From Pseudoduganella danionis (GTDB lineage Bacteria > Pseudomonadota > Gammaproteobacteria > Burkholderiales > Burkholderiaceae_D): DNA of 64,000 bases. Shown here piece after piece: positions 36,610 to 45,491 of this stretch. A model generated the notes under the pieces. It was not told the origin of the DNA. It worked only from the letters and a program-made list of their open reading frames with translations, and did not search any database. The position numbers were made by a program, and so were the translations under genes. Where the stretch lies: assembly GCF_009720775.1 (NCBI RefSeq), contig NZ_WNKW01000001.1, positions 1,116,001 through 1,180,000 of the forward strand. The letters run 5' to 3'. Positions within the stretch are counted from its first letter, which is position 1. Every line of letters starts with the position of its first letter.

Positions 36610-37422
36610 GTGGTGAAATCGTGGTCTATGAATTCCGTGCCGCCTAATAACAACCCTGCATCCACTACCGCAAGCGGCAGTGCGGGCAGCGCATCGGCGG
36701 CCCCTTCGCCCACGTTCTCGCCACTTTATCAGCAAATCAAGGGTCTGATTACCCAGAGTTTGCAGTCGGGCGAATGGAAACCGGGCGAACTGATCCCCAG
36801 CGAAGTGGAACTGGCCAACCGTTTCAAGGTAAGCCAGGGCACCGTGCGCAAGGCGATCGACGAACTGGCGGCGGAAAATCTGGTCATGCGCAAGCAGGGC
36901 AAGGGAACGTTTGTTTCCACCCATCATGAAGCGCGCGCCCACTTCCGCTTCCTGCGTCTGATGCCGGACGAAGGCGTGCCGCACTATCCCGACAGCAAGA
37001 TTATCGAAGTCAAGCGTATGCGTGCGCCGGCCGATGTGGCGCGCCTGCTGGAACTGAAATCGGGCGATGCGGTGGTGTATATCAAGCGCGTGCAAGCGTT
37101 TGAGGGCGTGCCCACCATCGTGGAAGAGCTGTGGCTGCCCGGCATGATCTTCAAAGGTCTGACGGCCGAGCGCCTGATGGAATACAAAGGCCCCATGTAC
37201 GGCCTGTTCGAATCGGAATTCGGCACCCGCATGATACGCGCGACGGAAAAAATCCGCGCCGTCAGCGTGGGTGAGGAAGATGCAAAATTGTTGGGCATCG
37301 CTGCCCAGACCCCGCTGCTCGAATCGGAGCGGGTGTCGTTCACTTACGGTGATAAAGCGGTGGAACTGCGCCGCGGTCTGTACTCGACCGCCCGGCACCA
37401 CTATCACAATGAGCTGAACTAA
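36610..37422 (+). CDS. GntR-family (HutC subfamily) transcriptional regulator of the TCA cluster
   Basis: A GntR regulator of about 270 residues. After a disordered, Ser/Ala-rich start comes the winged helix (SPLYQQIKGLITQSLQSGEW, PSEVELANRFKVSQGTVRKAIDEL, KQGKGTFVS) and then a UTRA ligand-binding domain (HFRFLRLMPDEG, VYIKRVQAFEGVPTIVEELWLPG, LLESERVSFTYGDKAVELRRG). The start is uncertain: GTG at 36610 has AGGGGG at a good distance, ATG at 36628 (MNSVPPNN) is the alternative. Its place between mdh and sdhCDAB and the palindrome upstream suggest a TCA-cycle regulator; in related bacteria GntR proteins controlling sdh have been proposed from comparative genomics. Confidence 0.88.
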   Translation: MVKSWSMNSVPPNNNPASTTASGSAGSASAAPSPTFSPLYQQIKGLITQSLQSGEWKPGELIPSEVELANRFKVSQGTVRKAIDELAAENLVMRKQGKGTFVSTHHEARAHFRFLRLMPDEGVPHYPDSKIIEVKRMRAPADVARLLELKSGDAVVYIKRVQAFEGVPTIVEELWLPGMIFKGLTAERLMEYKGPMYGLFESEFGTRMIRATEKIRAVSVGEEDAKLLGIAAQTPLLESERVSFTYGDKAVELRRGLYSTARHHYHNELN

Positions 37423-37574
37423 GCGAGCTGAACTGAACGGATCACATGAGTTGATGTGAGGAGATGCCCGTTTGCTGCAATGCAGCGGCGGGCGGCGAAA
37501 ACGGGGTAGAAATCGAGGCAAAACCCTGTTGCGCTGAAAATACGTTGAGCTACAGAAAGTAGCCGTCGCAGCTG

Positions 37575-37621
37575 TTGACTACCACTATTTTGGTTATATG
37601 TAACAATACATATTGGTTATA
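37575..37621 (+). promoter_or_regulatory. Candidate promoter and dyad upstream of sdhC
   Basis: TTGACT (37575-37580) and TATGTA (37597-37602) are spaced 16 bases apart. The -10 overlaps an inverted repeat ATATGT-N6-ACATAT (37596-37613), and TTGGTTATA is repeated directly at 37590 and 37613. It lies about 65-110 bases upstream of sdhC. Confidence 0.45.
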
Positions 37622-37683
37622 AATGCGAAAATCAGCGAAAATCGCATTCTCGAAATTTTTGTTTATGCCTAGGAGGTCTTGAT

Positions 37684-38106
37684 ATGTCTGAAGCCGTAAG
37701 GGAAGCCCCGAAAAAAGAACGGCCGGAGTTCCGTAACATCCATGTGACGGAATTGTCCAACTACCGCTTGCCTTTGGCTGGCCTGGTATCCATTTTGCAC
37801 CGCATCAGCGGCCTCTCGATGTTCCTGCTGCTGCCATTCGTGCTGTACCTGCTGGAGCAAAGCCTGCGCTCGGAAATTTCCTTTGCGTACTACCAAGGCA
37901 TCGTTTCCTACCCACTGGTCAAACTGATCATTCTGGCGCTGGTCTGGGGCTATCTGCATCACTTCTGCGCTGGCTGCCGCCACCTGATCATGGACATGCA
38001 CATCGGCCTGGCCAAAGAGCAGGCACGTCACTCGGCCGCTACCGTGCTGGCTGTGAGCCTGAGCCTGACCGCAATCATCGCCCTCAAACTGTTTGGAGTC
38101 TTCTGA
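37684..38106 (+). CDS. sdhC: Succinate dehydrogenase cytochrome b556 subunit
   Basis: A 140-residue membrane anchor of complex II. It has the conserved RPLAGLVSILHRISG-like start (seen as LPLAGLVSILHRISGLSMF), three membrane helices and the heme-ligand region WGYLHHFCAGCRHLIMDMH. It passes electrons from the SdhB clusters to quinone together with SdhD. A perfect AGGAGG precedes the ATG. It is first in sdhCDAB and the sdhD start follows its stop by 1 base. Confidence 0.95.
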   Translation: MSEAVREAPKKERPEFRNIHVTELSNYRLPLAGLVSILHRISGLSMFLLLPFVLYLLEQSLRSEISFAYYQGIVSYPLVKLIILALVWGYLHHFCAGCRHLIMDMHIGLAKEQARHSAATVLAVSLSLTAIIALKLFGVF

Positions 38107-38107
38107 G

Positions 38108-38476
38108 ATGGCCACTAACGATAACATCGGACCAAAACGCCTCGTCGTAGGCGCGCATTACGGCCTGCGTGACTGGCTGGCGCAACGCGTGACCGCACTG
38201 GTCATGGTGGCTTACACCGTGATCCTGCTGGTGTCCTTCCTGACCGGCCAGAACTTCACCTATGAAGGCTGGGCTGGCCTGTTCGCCCAGCAATGGTTCA
38301 AGCTGATCAGCGCCGTGACCCTGTTCGGTCTGTTCTTCCACGCCTGGGTAGGCGTACGTGACATCTGGATGGATTACGTGAAATCCGTCGGTCTGCGTCT
38401 GACCCTGCAAGTCGCCACCATCTTGTGGTTGATCGCTTGTGCCGCATGGTCGGTACAGATACTCTGGAGTGTTTAA
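38108..38476 (+). CDS. sdhD: Succinate dehydrogenase membrane anchor subunit
   Basis: A 122-residue hydrophobic anchor of complex II with the conserved start [23 protein letters not shown], three membrane helices and a [16 protein letters not shown] segment with a heme-ligand/quinone-site His and Asp. The ATG at 38108 follows the sdhC stop (TGAGATG), so translation is coupled. Confidence 0.93.
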   Translation: MATNDNIGPKRLVVGAHYGLRDWLAQRVTALVMVAYTVILLVSFLTGQNFTYEGWAGLFAQQWFKLISAVTLFGLFFHAWVGVRDIWMDYVKSVGLRLTLQVATILWLIACAAWSVQILWSV

Positions 38477-38478
38477 TC

Positions 38479-40257
38479 GTGGCAGCTATCAAATCTGCAA
38501 TCCCTACCCGCCGCTTTGATGCGGTAATCGTCGGCGCCGGCGGCTCCGGCATGCGTGCATCGCTGCAACTGGCTGAAGCCGGTCTGAACGTCGCGGTGCT
38601 GTCGAAAGTTTTCCCTACCCGTTCCCACACCGTGGCAGCGCAGGGCGGTATCGGCGCCTCGCTGGGCAATATGGCCGAAGACAACTGGTTCTGGCATATG
38701 TTCGACACCGTCAAAGGTGGCGACTATCTGGGCGACCAGGACGCAATCGAATTCATGTGCCGCGAAGCACCGAAGGTCGTGTACGAACTGGAACACTTCG
38801 GTATGCCTTTCGACCGTAATCCGGACGGCACCATCTACCAGCGTCCATTCGGCGGCCACACCGCCAACTTCGGCGAAAAAGCCGTACAGCGTGCTTGCGC
38901 TGCTGCCGACCGTACCGGTCACGCACTGCTGCACACCCTGTATCAGCGCAACGTGCGTGCCCGTACCCACTTCTTCGTTGAGTGGATGGCACTGGACCTG
39001 ATCCGTGACGCCGAAGGCGACGTGGTCGGCGTGGTTGCACTGGAAATGGAAACCGGCGAATGCATGATTCTGGAAGCTAAGACCACCATCTTCGCTACCG
39101 GCGGTGCTGGCCGTATCTTCGCTGCATCGACCAATGCCTTCATCAACACCGGCGACGGTATGGGTATGGCCGCACGTGCCGGCCTGCCGCTGCAGGACAT
39201 GGAATTCTGGCAGTTCCACCCGACCGGCGTGTCCGGCGCGGGCGTGCTGATCACCGAAGGTGTACGTGGTGAAGGCGGTATCCTGATCAACTCCGAAGGC
39301 GAACGTTTCATGGAGCGCTATGCGCCGACGCTGAAGGATCTGGCACCACGCGACTTCGTTTCGCGCTCGATGGACCAGGAGATCAAGGAAGGTCGCGGCT
39401 GCGGTCCGAACAAGGATCACGTGATGCTGGATCTGCGTCACATCGGCGCCGACACCATCCAGAAGCGTCTGCCTTCGATTCTGGAAATCGGCCACAAGTT
39501 CGCCAACGTCGACGCCACCAAAGAGCCGATTCCGGTCGTACCAACCATCCACTACCAGATGGGCGGTATTCCAACCAACATCCACGGTCAGGTGGTCACG
39601 CCGAACGGCGACGGCACCCAGAAAGTGGTCAACGGCCTGTACGCAATCGGCGAATGCGCCTGCGTATCGGTGCACGGCGCCAACCGTCTGGGCACCAACT
39701 CGCTGCTCGACCTGGTGGTATTCGGCCGCGCGGCCGGTAACCACGTGGTGGCACAGAACCTCAAGCAGAAGGAAAACAAACCGCTGCCTAAGGATGCTGC
39801 CGACTTCGCAATGAACCGTCTGAACAAGCTGGAAACCTCGAACGGCGGCGAAAAAGTGCAGGGCGTTGCCAACGACATCCGCGCCACCATGCAGAAATAC
39901 TGCGGCGTGTTCCGTACCGACGACATGCTGAACAAGGGCGTGGAAGAGATCATGAAGCTGGACGAGCGTCGCAAGCACGTATCGTTCAAGGACAAGTCGA
40001 AAGTGTTCAACACCGCCCGCGTGGAAGCGCTGGAACTGGACAACCTGATCGAAACTGCCAAAGCCACCATCGTCTCGGCCGCAGCTCGCAAGGAATCGCG
40101 TGGCGCCCACGCCCATAACGATTTCCCGCAGCGTGACGACGACAACTGGATGAAACACACCCTGTGGTACTCGGCGGACAACCGTCTGGAATACAAGGCA
40201 GTCGTGACCAAGCCGCTGACGGTCGACACCTTCAAACCGAAACCACGTACTTTCTAA
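38479..40257 (+). CDS. sdhA: Succinate dehydrogenase flavoprotein subunit
   Basis: A 592-residue flavoprotein that oxidises succinate to fumarate. FAD-binding start [23 protein letters not shown], the flavinylation region [16 protein letters not shown] with the covalent-FAD His, [24 protein letters not shown], and [15 protein letters not shown] are as expected, as is [33 protein letters not shown]. The start is a GTG 2 bases after the sdhD stop ([15 protein letters not shown]), which gives the standard length; an upstream frame to 38425 is inside sdhD. Codon use is strongly biased, as in highly expressed genes. Confidence 0.96.
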   Translation: MAAIKSAIPTRRFDAVIVGAGGSGMRASLQLAEAGLNVAVLSKVFPTRSHTVAAQGGIGASLGNMAEDNWFWHMFDTVKGGDYLGDQDAIEFMCREAPKVVYELEHFGMPFDRNPDGTIYQRPFGGHTANFGEKAVQRACAAADRTGHALLHTLYQRNVRARTHFFVEWMALDLIRDAEGDVVGVVALEMETGECMILEAKTTIFATGGAGRIFAASTNAFINTGDGMGMAARAGLPLQDMEFWQFHPTGVSGAGVLITEGVRGEGGILINSEGERFMERYAPTLKDLAPRDFVSRSMDQEIKEGRGCGPNKDHVMLDLRHIGADTIQKRLPSILEIGHKFANVDATKEPIPVVPTIHYQMGGIPTNIHGQVVTPNGDGTQKVVNGLYAIGECACVSVHGANRLGTNSLLDLVVFGRAAGNHVVAQNLKQKENKPLPKDAADFAMNRLNKLETSNGGEKVQGVANDIRATMQKYCGVFRTDDMLNKGVEEIMKLDERRKHVSFKDKSKVFNTARVEALELDNLIETAKATIVSAAARKESRGAHAHNDFPQRDDDNWMKHTLWYSADNRLEYKAVVTKPLTVDTFKPKPRTF

Positions 40258-40268
40258 GAGCTAAGAAC

Positions 40269-40979
40269 ATGGCACGCACTCTCAAACTGAAAATTTATCG
40301 TTACGATCCCGATCAGGACGCCAAGCCTTACATGCAGGACGTGACGGTCGAACTGAAAGACACCGACAAGATGCTGCTGGACGCACTGCAGCGTATCAAG
40401 TCCGACGTGGATGATTCGCTGGCCCTGCGCCGCTCGTGCCGCGAAGGCGTGTGCGGTTCGGACGCCATGAACATCAATGGCAAAAACGGTCTGGCCTGCA
40501 CCACCAACCTGAACGAGCTGACCGAGCCTATCGTGCTGCGTCCGCTGCCAGGTCTGCCAGTGATCCGCGATCTGATCGTCGACATGACCCAGTTCTTCAA
40601 GCAGTACGACTCGGTCAAGCCTTACCTGATCAACGATTCCATCCGCCCTGAAAAAGAGCGTCTGCAATCGCCAGCCCAGCGCGAAGAGCTGGACGGTCTG
40701 TACGAGTGCATTCTGTGCGCTTGCTGCTCGACCTCCTGCCCGTCGTTCTGGTGGAATCCGGACAAGTTCGTCGGTCCTGCCGGCCTGCTGCAAGCCTACC
40801 GCTTCATCGCCGACTCGCGCGACGAAGCCACCGGCGCCCGTCTGGATAACCTGGAAGATCCATATCGTCTGTTCCGCTGCCACTCGATCATGAACTGCGT
40901 CGACGTTTGCCCTAAAGGTCTGAACCCGAACAAGGCAATCGGCAAGATCAAGGAACTGATGGTCCGTCGCGCCATCTGA
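40269..40979 (+). CDS. sdhB: Succinate dehydrogenase iron-sulfur subunit
   Basis: A 236-residue protein that carries electrons from FAD to quinone. The plant-type 2Fe-2S cluster site is SCREGVCGSDAMNINGKNGLAC, and the bacterial-ferredoxin-type clusters are CILCACCSTSCPSFWW and CHSIMNCVDVCPKGLNP. KIYRYDPDQDAKPYMQDV opens the protein. The ATG at 40269 lies 11 bases after the sdhA stop. Confidence 0.96.
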   Translation: MARTLKLKIYRYDPDQDAKPYMQDVTVELKDTDKMLLDALQRIKSDVDDSLALRRSCREGVCGSDAMNINGKNGLACTTNLNELTEPIVLRPLPGLPVIRDLIVDMTQFFKQYDSVKPYLINDSIRPEKERLQSPAQREELDGLYECILCACCSTSCPSFWWNPDKFVGPAGLLQAYRFIADSRDEATGARLDNLEDPYRLFRCHSIMNCVDVCPKGLNPNKAIGKIKELMVRRAI

Positions 40980-40987
40980 TGCACCAC

Positions 40988-41022
40988 ACGGGCGGTGTTG
41001 TGTAGGCAAACCGCCCGTTTTT
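40988..41022 (+). terminator. Intrinsic terminator between sdhB and sdhE
   Basis: ACGGGCGGT (40988-40996) and ACCGCCCGT (41010-41018) form a 9-bp stem with a 13-base loop and a T5 tail, ending 16 bases before the sdhE start; it could lower sdhE and gltA expression relative to sdhCDAB. Confidence 0.75.
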
Positions 41023-41038
41023 GTAAAGTAGCCGCACC

Positions 41039-41320
41039 ATGACTGCAACGAATACCGCTGCGCACCAGTCTGACCCGGCCAACCGCGCGCGCCTGCGCTG
41101 GCGCGCCCGCCGAGGACTGCTGGAAAACGACATCATCCTGACCCGTTTTCTCGATGCGCATGAAACCGAATTGACCGACGAGGAAGTCGACGCCCTGACG
41201 CGTTTGCTGGATCTGTCGGACAATGCCCTGATGGATCTGATACTGGCCCGCAAGGAGCCTGACGGCGACATCGATCTGCCCCAGGTACACGCCTTGCTGG
41301 CGCGTCTGCGACTGGCTTAA
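41039..41320 (+). CDS. sdhE: FAD assembly factor SdhE
   Basis: A 93-residue helical protein of the SdhE/YgfY family, which helps attach FAD to SdhA. The signature is RLRWRARRGLLENDIILTRFLD, containing the RGxxE motif, followed by LTDEEVDALTRLLDLSDNALMDLI. It lies between sdhB and gltA, as in other betaproteobacteria, but behind a terminator hairpin. Confidence 0.93.
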   Translation: MTATNTAAHQSDPANRARLRWRARRGLLENDIILTRFLDAHETELTDEEVDALTRLLDLSDNALMDLILARKEPDGDIDLPQVHALLARLRLA

Positions 41321-41412
41321 GCCGTCAGGCGACTGGCTTAGGCCGCTAGCAATATCGCCGCATTACCAGGTTTTTTTTACTTTTGTCTCACCTCTCCAAG
41401 AAGGAAGAGTTC

Positions 41413-42714
41413 ATGAACACCTCTGATAACAAAGCCACACTGTCGTTCTCCGATGGCAGCCCATCGGTCGATTTCCCGATCTACAAAGGGACCGTTGGTC
41501 CGGACGTGATCGACATCCGTAAACTGTATGCCGGCACCGGCAAGTTCACCTACGATCCAGGCTTCATGTCGACCGCGGCATGTAATTCCTCGATCACCTA
41601 CATCGACGGTGACAAGGGCGAGCTGCTGTATCGCGGCTACCCGATCGAACAACTGGCCGTGAACGCTGACTTCATGGAATCGTGCTACCTGCTGCTGAAC
41701 GGCGAACTGCCGAACGCCGAACAGAAAGCCACCTTCGTCGACACCGTGACCAAGCACACCATGGTGCACGAGCAGATGCAGTTCTTCTTCCGCGGCTTCC
41801 GTCGTGACGCGCACCCGATGTCGGTACTGGTTGGTACCGTCGGCGCGCTGGCTTCGTTCTACCACGATTCGCTCGACATCAACGATGCCAAGCACCGTGA
41901 AGTATCGGCTATCCGCCTGATCGCCAAAATGCCTACCCTGGTAGCGATGGCTTACAAATACTCGATCGGCCAGCCGTTCGTGTACCCACGCAATGACCTG
42001 TCGTACAGCGCCAACTTCATGCGCATGATGTTCGGCAACCCATGCGAAGAATACAAAGTCAACGACGTGCTGGTGCGCGCGCTGGACCGTATCCTGATCC
42101 TGCACGCAGACCACGAGCAGAATGCTTCGACCTCGACCGTGCGTCTGGCCGGTTCGTCGGGCGCCAACCCGTTCGCCTGTATCGCTGCCGGTATCGCCTG
42201 CCTGTGGGGCCCTGCCCACGGTGGTGCTAACGAAGCGGCACTGAACATGCTGAAAGAAATCGGCACCGTCGAGAACATTCCTGCCTTCATCGCTCAGGTG
42301 AAAGACAAGAACTCGGGCGTGAAGCTGATGGGCTTCGGTCACCGCGTCTACAAAAACTTCGACCCACGCGCCAAACTGATGCGTGAAACCTGCTACGAAG
42401 TGCTGGAAGAGCTGGGCCTGCAAGACGACCCACTGTTCAAGCTGGCCATGGAACTGGAAAAGATTGCACTGAACGACGAATACTTCGTTTCGCGCAAACT
42501 GTACCCGAACGTGGACTTCTACTCGGGCATCGTACAGTCGGCACTGGGCATTCCAGTTTCGCTGTTCACCGGTATCTTCGCCATGGCCCGTACCATCGGC
42601 TGGATCGCCCAGTGGAACGAAATGATCGCCGACCCAGAACAGAAAATCGGCCGTCCACGCCAGCTGTTCGTGGGTTCGACCACGCGCGAAGTCAAGCCTC
42701 TGGACCAGCGTTAA
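41413..42714 (+). CDS. gltA: Citrate synthase (type II)
   Basis: A 433-residue citrate synthase joining acetyl-CoA and oxaloacetate. Conserved parts include [79 protein letters not shown] with the active-site His, [16 protein letters not shown] with the second His, and [16 protein letters not shown] with the catalytic Asp. The type II length fits Gram-negative hexameric, NADH-sensitive enzymes. The ATG at 41413 follows AAGGAAGAG; the frame is open to 41383. Confidence 0.97.
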   Translation: MNTSDNKATLSFSDGSPSVDFPIYKGTVGPDVIDIRKLYAGTGKFTYDPGFMSTAACNSSITYIDGDKGELLYRGYPIEQLAVNADFMESCYLLLNGELPNAEQKATFVDTVTKHTMVHEQMQFFFRGFRRDAHPMSVLVGTVGALASFYHDSLDINDAKHREVSAIRLIAKMPTLVAMAYKYSIGQPFVYPRNDLSYSANFMRMMFGNPCEEYKVNDVLVRALDRILILHADHEQNASTSTVRLAGSSGANPFACIAAGIACLWGPAHGGANEAALNMLKEIGTVENIPAFIAQVKDKNSGVKLMGFGHRVYKNFDPRAKLMRETCYEVLEELGLQDDPLFKLAMELEKIALNDEYFVSRKLYPNVDFYSGIVQSALGIPVSLFTGIFAMARTIGWIAQWNEMIADPEQKIGRPRQLFVGSTTREVKPLDQR

Positions 42715-42731
42715 TCCGCTGTCTCAGGCAC

Positions 42732-42764
42732 AAAAAAAAGCGGGCTGCGGCCCGCTTTTTTTTT
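42732..42764 (+). terminator. Strong intrinsic terminator of gltA
   Basis: A8 then GCGGGC (42740-42745), loop TGCG, GCCCGC (42750-42755) and nine T. The A-run makes it usable in both directions. Confidence 0.93.
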
Positions 42765-42842
42765 CGTCTGCCGTGCTGCGCAGGCGCCGTCTTTCATAGA
42801 GAAAAATTGCCCGTCGGATACAAAATCCAAATTTGTGTTAAA

Positions 42843-42856
42843 GTGATCCACATCAA
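42843..42856. promoter_or_regulatory. FNR/Anr-type box upstream of the chemoreceptor gene
   Basis: GTGATCCACATCAA matches TTGAT-N4-ATCAA at 9 of 10 positions. It is centred about 88 bases before the chemoreceptor ATG. Confidence 0.42.
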
Positions 42857-42872
42857 GAAATGCCCTGAATAG

Positions 42873-42913
42873 GCCGGAACTAAGTCAATTAGTTGCCGGC
42901 TTTTCATTTTTTT
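42873..42913 (+). terminator. Terminator-like hairpin in the chemoreceptor upstream region
   Basis: GCCGGAACTAA (42873-42883) pairs with TTAGTT-G-CCGGC (42889-42900), one bulged G, loop GTCAA, followed by TTTTC then A and T7. It could be a second gltA terminator or an attenuator 24 bases before the chemoreceptor start. Confidence 0.6.
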
Positions 42914-42936
42914 GCTTCATTGATCATTTGCACAAC

Positions 42937-44958
42937 ATGAGCCTAACAATAACAAACCTCAAAAACCTTAACGTCGGTAGCAAGATTACCGTTTTCACTT
43001 TCGGCCTGCTCAGCGCCATGCTGGCCATCATACTGAGCTTGATTAACCTGAGTACGGCGCGCATGCTGGAACAGCGGGCGCAGGCCAATGTGGCCGATAC
43101 CCTGAACGGCATCAGCAATACCGTCGAGGTGTTTCACAGTGCCATGACGGACGAAGCTTCGCGCTTTGCCCGCATCTTCGCCAGCCATTTCGCCCAGGGC
43201 CAGTTCACGCTGGATGCGGCCAGCACCGTCGAGATCGCTGGCAAGCCTACGCCCACCTTGCAGTTTGCCGGCAAGACGCTGAATATGGATTTCAGCCTGC
43301 CTGACAAATTTACGGCCGACACGGGTGTAGTGGCCACCATCTTCGCTGCACAGGGCGAGGATTTCGTGCGCGTGAGCACGTCGCTGAAGAAGGAAAACGG
43401 CGAGCGCGCCGTCGGCACCCAGCTCGATCACAGCCACCCGAGCTACCCTTTGCTGCGCGCGGGGAATAGCTACAGCGGTCTGGCCACGCTGTTCGGCAAG
43501 CAGTACATCACCCAGTACGATCCCGTTAAAGATAGCAGTGGTAAGGTGATCGGCGTGCTGTTTATCGGCCTGGATATCGGCCATAACCTGAATATGCTTA
43601 AGGCCAAGATCAAGCAGATCAGAATAGGCGAGAGCGGCTATGTCTACGTGATCAATGCGGCAGCGGGCAAGAAGCAGGGTGAGGAACTGATACACCCGAC
43701 GCTGGAAGGCCAGAACGTGCTGGAACTGCAGACCCATGACGGACGCTATTTCATCAAAGAGATGCTGGCTGCCAAAACCGGTTCGATCACCTATCCGTGG
43801 GCCGAGAAGGAGGGCGCGGCGCCACGCGAGAAAATGATTAGCTTCAATACCTTCGGCCCGTGGAACTGGCTGATCGCGGGCGGCACCTACACGGAGGAAA
43901 TCACGCGCGAGGCCCAGCAGTTGCGCAATCACTATGCGCTGATCGGCGTGGTAGCGCTGCTCGTGTTTGCCGTCATGCTGTACCTGCTGGTGCGCACGGT
44001 GGTGACGCGTCCGCTGGCACTGGCTGAACAGGCGGCCGGGCAGATCGCTGCCGGTGATCTGAATGTACATCTGGTGGTGCAGAATCAGGATGAAATTGGC
44101 AAGCTGCTGGGCGCGCTGAACGGCATCAGCCAGAACCTGTCGGCCGTGGTGGGGCAGGTACGTCAGGGCGCCGAGCAGGTGACGTCGGCTTCGGCCGAAA
44201 TTGCGGCCGGCAACCTCGATCTGTCGCAGCGCACGGAAGCGCAGGCTTCGCGGCTGGAGAAAACTGCGCAGTCGATGGAACATCTGAGCAATGCCGTGAA
44301 CCAGAATGCTGATAATGCGGGCGAAGCCAAGCAGATGGCAGTGGCCGCTTCGCAAATCGCTGTTCAGGGTGGCGAGGTGGTGGCTCAGGTGGTGGAAACC
44401 ATGGGGTCGATCACGGCTTCGTCGCGCAAGATTGCCGATATCATCAGCGTGATCGACGGCATCGCTTTCCAGACCAATATTCTCGCGCTCAACGCTGCCG
44501 TGGAAGCGGCGCGCGCGGGCGAGCAGGGGCGCGGCTTTGCCGTGGTGGCCAGCGAAGTGCGTAATCTGGCCCAGCGCTCGGCCGCCGCTGCCAAGGAAAT
44601 CAAGGCGCTGATTGAGGATTCGGTGGGCAAGGTGGAAGTGGGCAGCACCCAGGTGGCGGCAGCCGGTGCCACCATGGCGCAGGTAGTGCAGAGTGTGCGC
44701 CGCGTGACCGATATCATGGCAGCCATCAGCAATGCCAGCGACGAGCAGCGCGGCGGCATCCGCGAAGTGCATGAGGCGATTGCCGAAATGGATCAGGTCA
44801 CCCAGCAGAATGCCGCGCTGGTGGAAGAAGCGGCGGCTGCGGCCCATGCGCTGCAGGACCAGTCGCACGCGCTGGAAGATGTGGTGCGCATCTTCCGTAT
44901 CGATGCGCGGGACCGTGCAGTGCGCCGTTCGGCGCAACACTACCTCGCACTCAAATAA
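42937..44958 (+). CDS. Methyl-accepting chemotaxis protein with Cache-type sensor
   Basis: A 673-residue membrane chemoreceptor. The first membrane helix is at about 15-40 ([20 protein letters not shown]), then a large periplasmic Cache_3-Cache_2-like sensor (FRVSTSL-like [43 protein letters not shown]), then a second helix ([21 protein letters not shown]), a HAMP domain, and the signalling domain with the hairpin tip [44 protein letters not shown] late [13 protein letters not shown] is the usual tail. The ligand is unknown; Cache_3-Cache_2 sensors often bind organic acids. No pentapeptide for CheR/CheB is seen at the C-terminus (ends YLALK). It lies between gltA and odhA. Confidence 0.93.
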   Translation: MSLTITNLKNLNVGSKITVFTFGLLSAMLAIILSLINLSTARMLEQRAQANVADTLNGISNTVEVFHSAMTDEASRFARIFASHFAQGQFTLDAASTVEIAGKPTPTLQFAGKTLNMDFSLPDKFTADTGVVATIFAAQGEDFVRVSTSLKKENGERAVGTQLDHSHPSYPLLRAGNSYSGLATLFGKQYITQYDPVKDSSGKVIGVLFIGLDIGHNLNMLKAKIKQIRIGESGYVYVINAAAGKKQGEELIHPTLEGQNVLELQTHDGRYFIKEMLAAKTGSITYPWAEKEGAAPREKMISFNTFGPWNWLIAGGTYTEEITREAQQLRNHYALIGVVALLVFAVMLYLLVRTVVTRPLALAEQAAGQIAAGDLNVHLVVQNQDEIGKLLGALNGISQNLSAVVGQVRQGAEQVTSASAEIAAGNLDLSQRTEAQASRLEKTAQSMEHLSNAVNQNADNAGEAKQMAVAASQIAVQGGEVVAQVVETMGSITASSRKIADIISVIDGIAFQTNILALNAAVEAARAGEQGRGFAVVASEVRNLAQRSAAAAKEIKALIEDSVGKVEVGSTQVAAAGATMAQVVQSVRRVTDIMAAISNASDEQRGGIREVHEAIAEMDQVTQQNAALVEEAAAAAHALQDQSHALEDVVRIFRIDARDRAVRRSAQHYLALK

Positions 44959-45005
44959 ATCAGCGGGGCCGGCGCGCGCTAAAGGCGGCGTGCTGCAGGT
45001 CCGGC

Positions 45006-45392
45006 CTAGCTGTCCTGATCGAGCAGGGCCTGTATCTCGGCCCTTTCCTTCTTGCTCACATGGCCGCCACGCAGGGCGGCCAGCACCAGCGCCTTGCCGG
45101 AACCGGCAAAGGCTTTCTGTATCAGTTCCTTCAGCAGATTGGTCTGCAGCGCATCCTGCGCCTGGGCTGGCGCATAGACGTGGGCGCGTTGGCTTTCGTC
45201 ACGGCTCAGGATGCCTTTGCTGTGCATTACTTGCAGCAGACGCAGCACGGTGGCGTAGTTCATGTCGGGCCGGCTGGCCAGTGCTGCCTGATGGACCTGC
45301 TTGGCCGTGGCCGGGCCGCTGGCCCATAGCAGGCGCAGCATTTCCAGTTCGGCAGGCGTGGGTTTGGTGACGGGTGTGTTCATGGGGCGCAT
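45006..45392 (-). CDS. BlaI/MecI/CopY-family transcriptional repressor
   Basis: A 128-residue winged-helix repressor of the BlaI/MecI family: TPAELEMLRLLWASGPATAKQVHQAAL, NYATVLRLLQVMHSKGILSRDESQRAHVY and a C-terminal dimer helix with LLKELIQKAFAGSGKALVLAAL. In the classic system such repressors are cleaved by a BlaR1/MecR1 sensor protease, but no such gene lies next to it. A perfect 12-bp inverted repeat lies just upstream and is a probable autoregulatory operator. A second possible start is 9 bases downstream. The target beyond itself could be the MBL-fold gene upstream. Confidence 0.88.
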   Translation of the reverse strand: MRPMNTPVTKPTPAELEMLRLLWASGPATAKQVHQAALASRPDMNYATVLRLLQVMHSKGILSRDESQRAHVYAPAQAQDALQTNLLKELIQKAFAGSGKALVLAALRGGHVSKKERAEIQALLDQDS

Positions 45393-45403
45393 TTTTTTAG
45401 ACT

Positions 45404-45433
45404 ATGCATCTAGATTAAAATATCTAGATGCAT
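45404..45433. promoter_or_regulatory. Perfect 12-bp inverted repeat: probable BlaI-type operator
   Basis: ATGCATCTAGAT (45404-45415) and ATCTAGATGCAT (45422-45433) are exact reverse complements separated by TAAAAT. It sits 12 bases upstream of the BlaI-type gene start. Confidence 0.8.
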
Positions 45434-45491
45434 TTGTCTAGTTGCGCAGCGGGGCGTAAGTGCCCCCTCTGGTTCGCTCAGCGTGGCTGGC

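Noticed and set aside
38473..40158. A 561-codon minus-strand frame opposite sdhA
   Set aside because: sdhA is certain from its flavoprotein motifs; the antisense protein has no family features.
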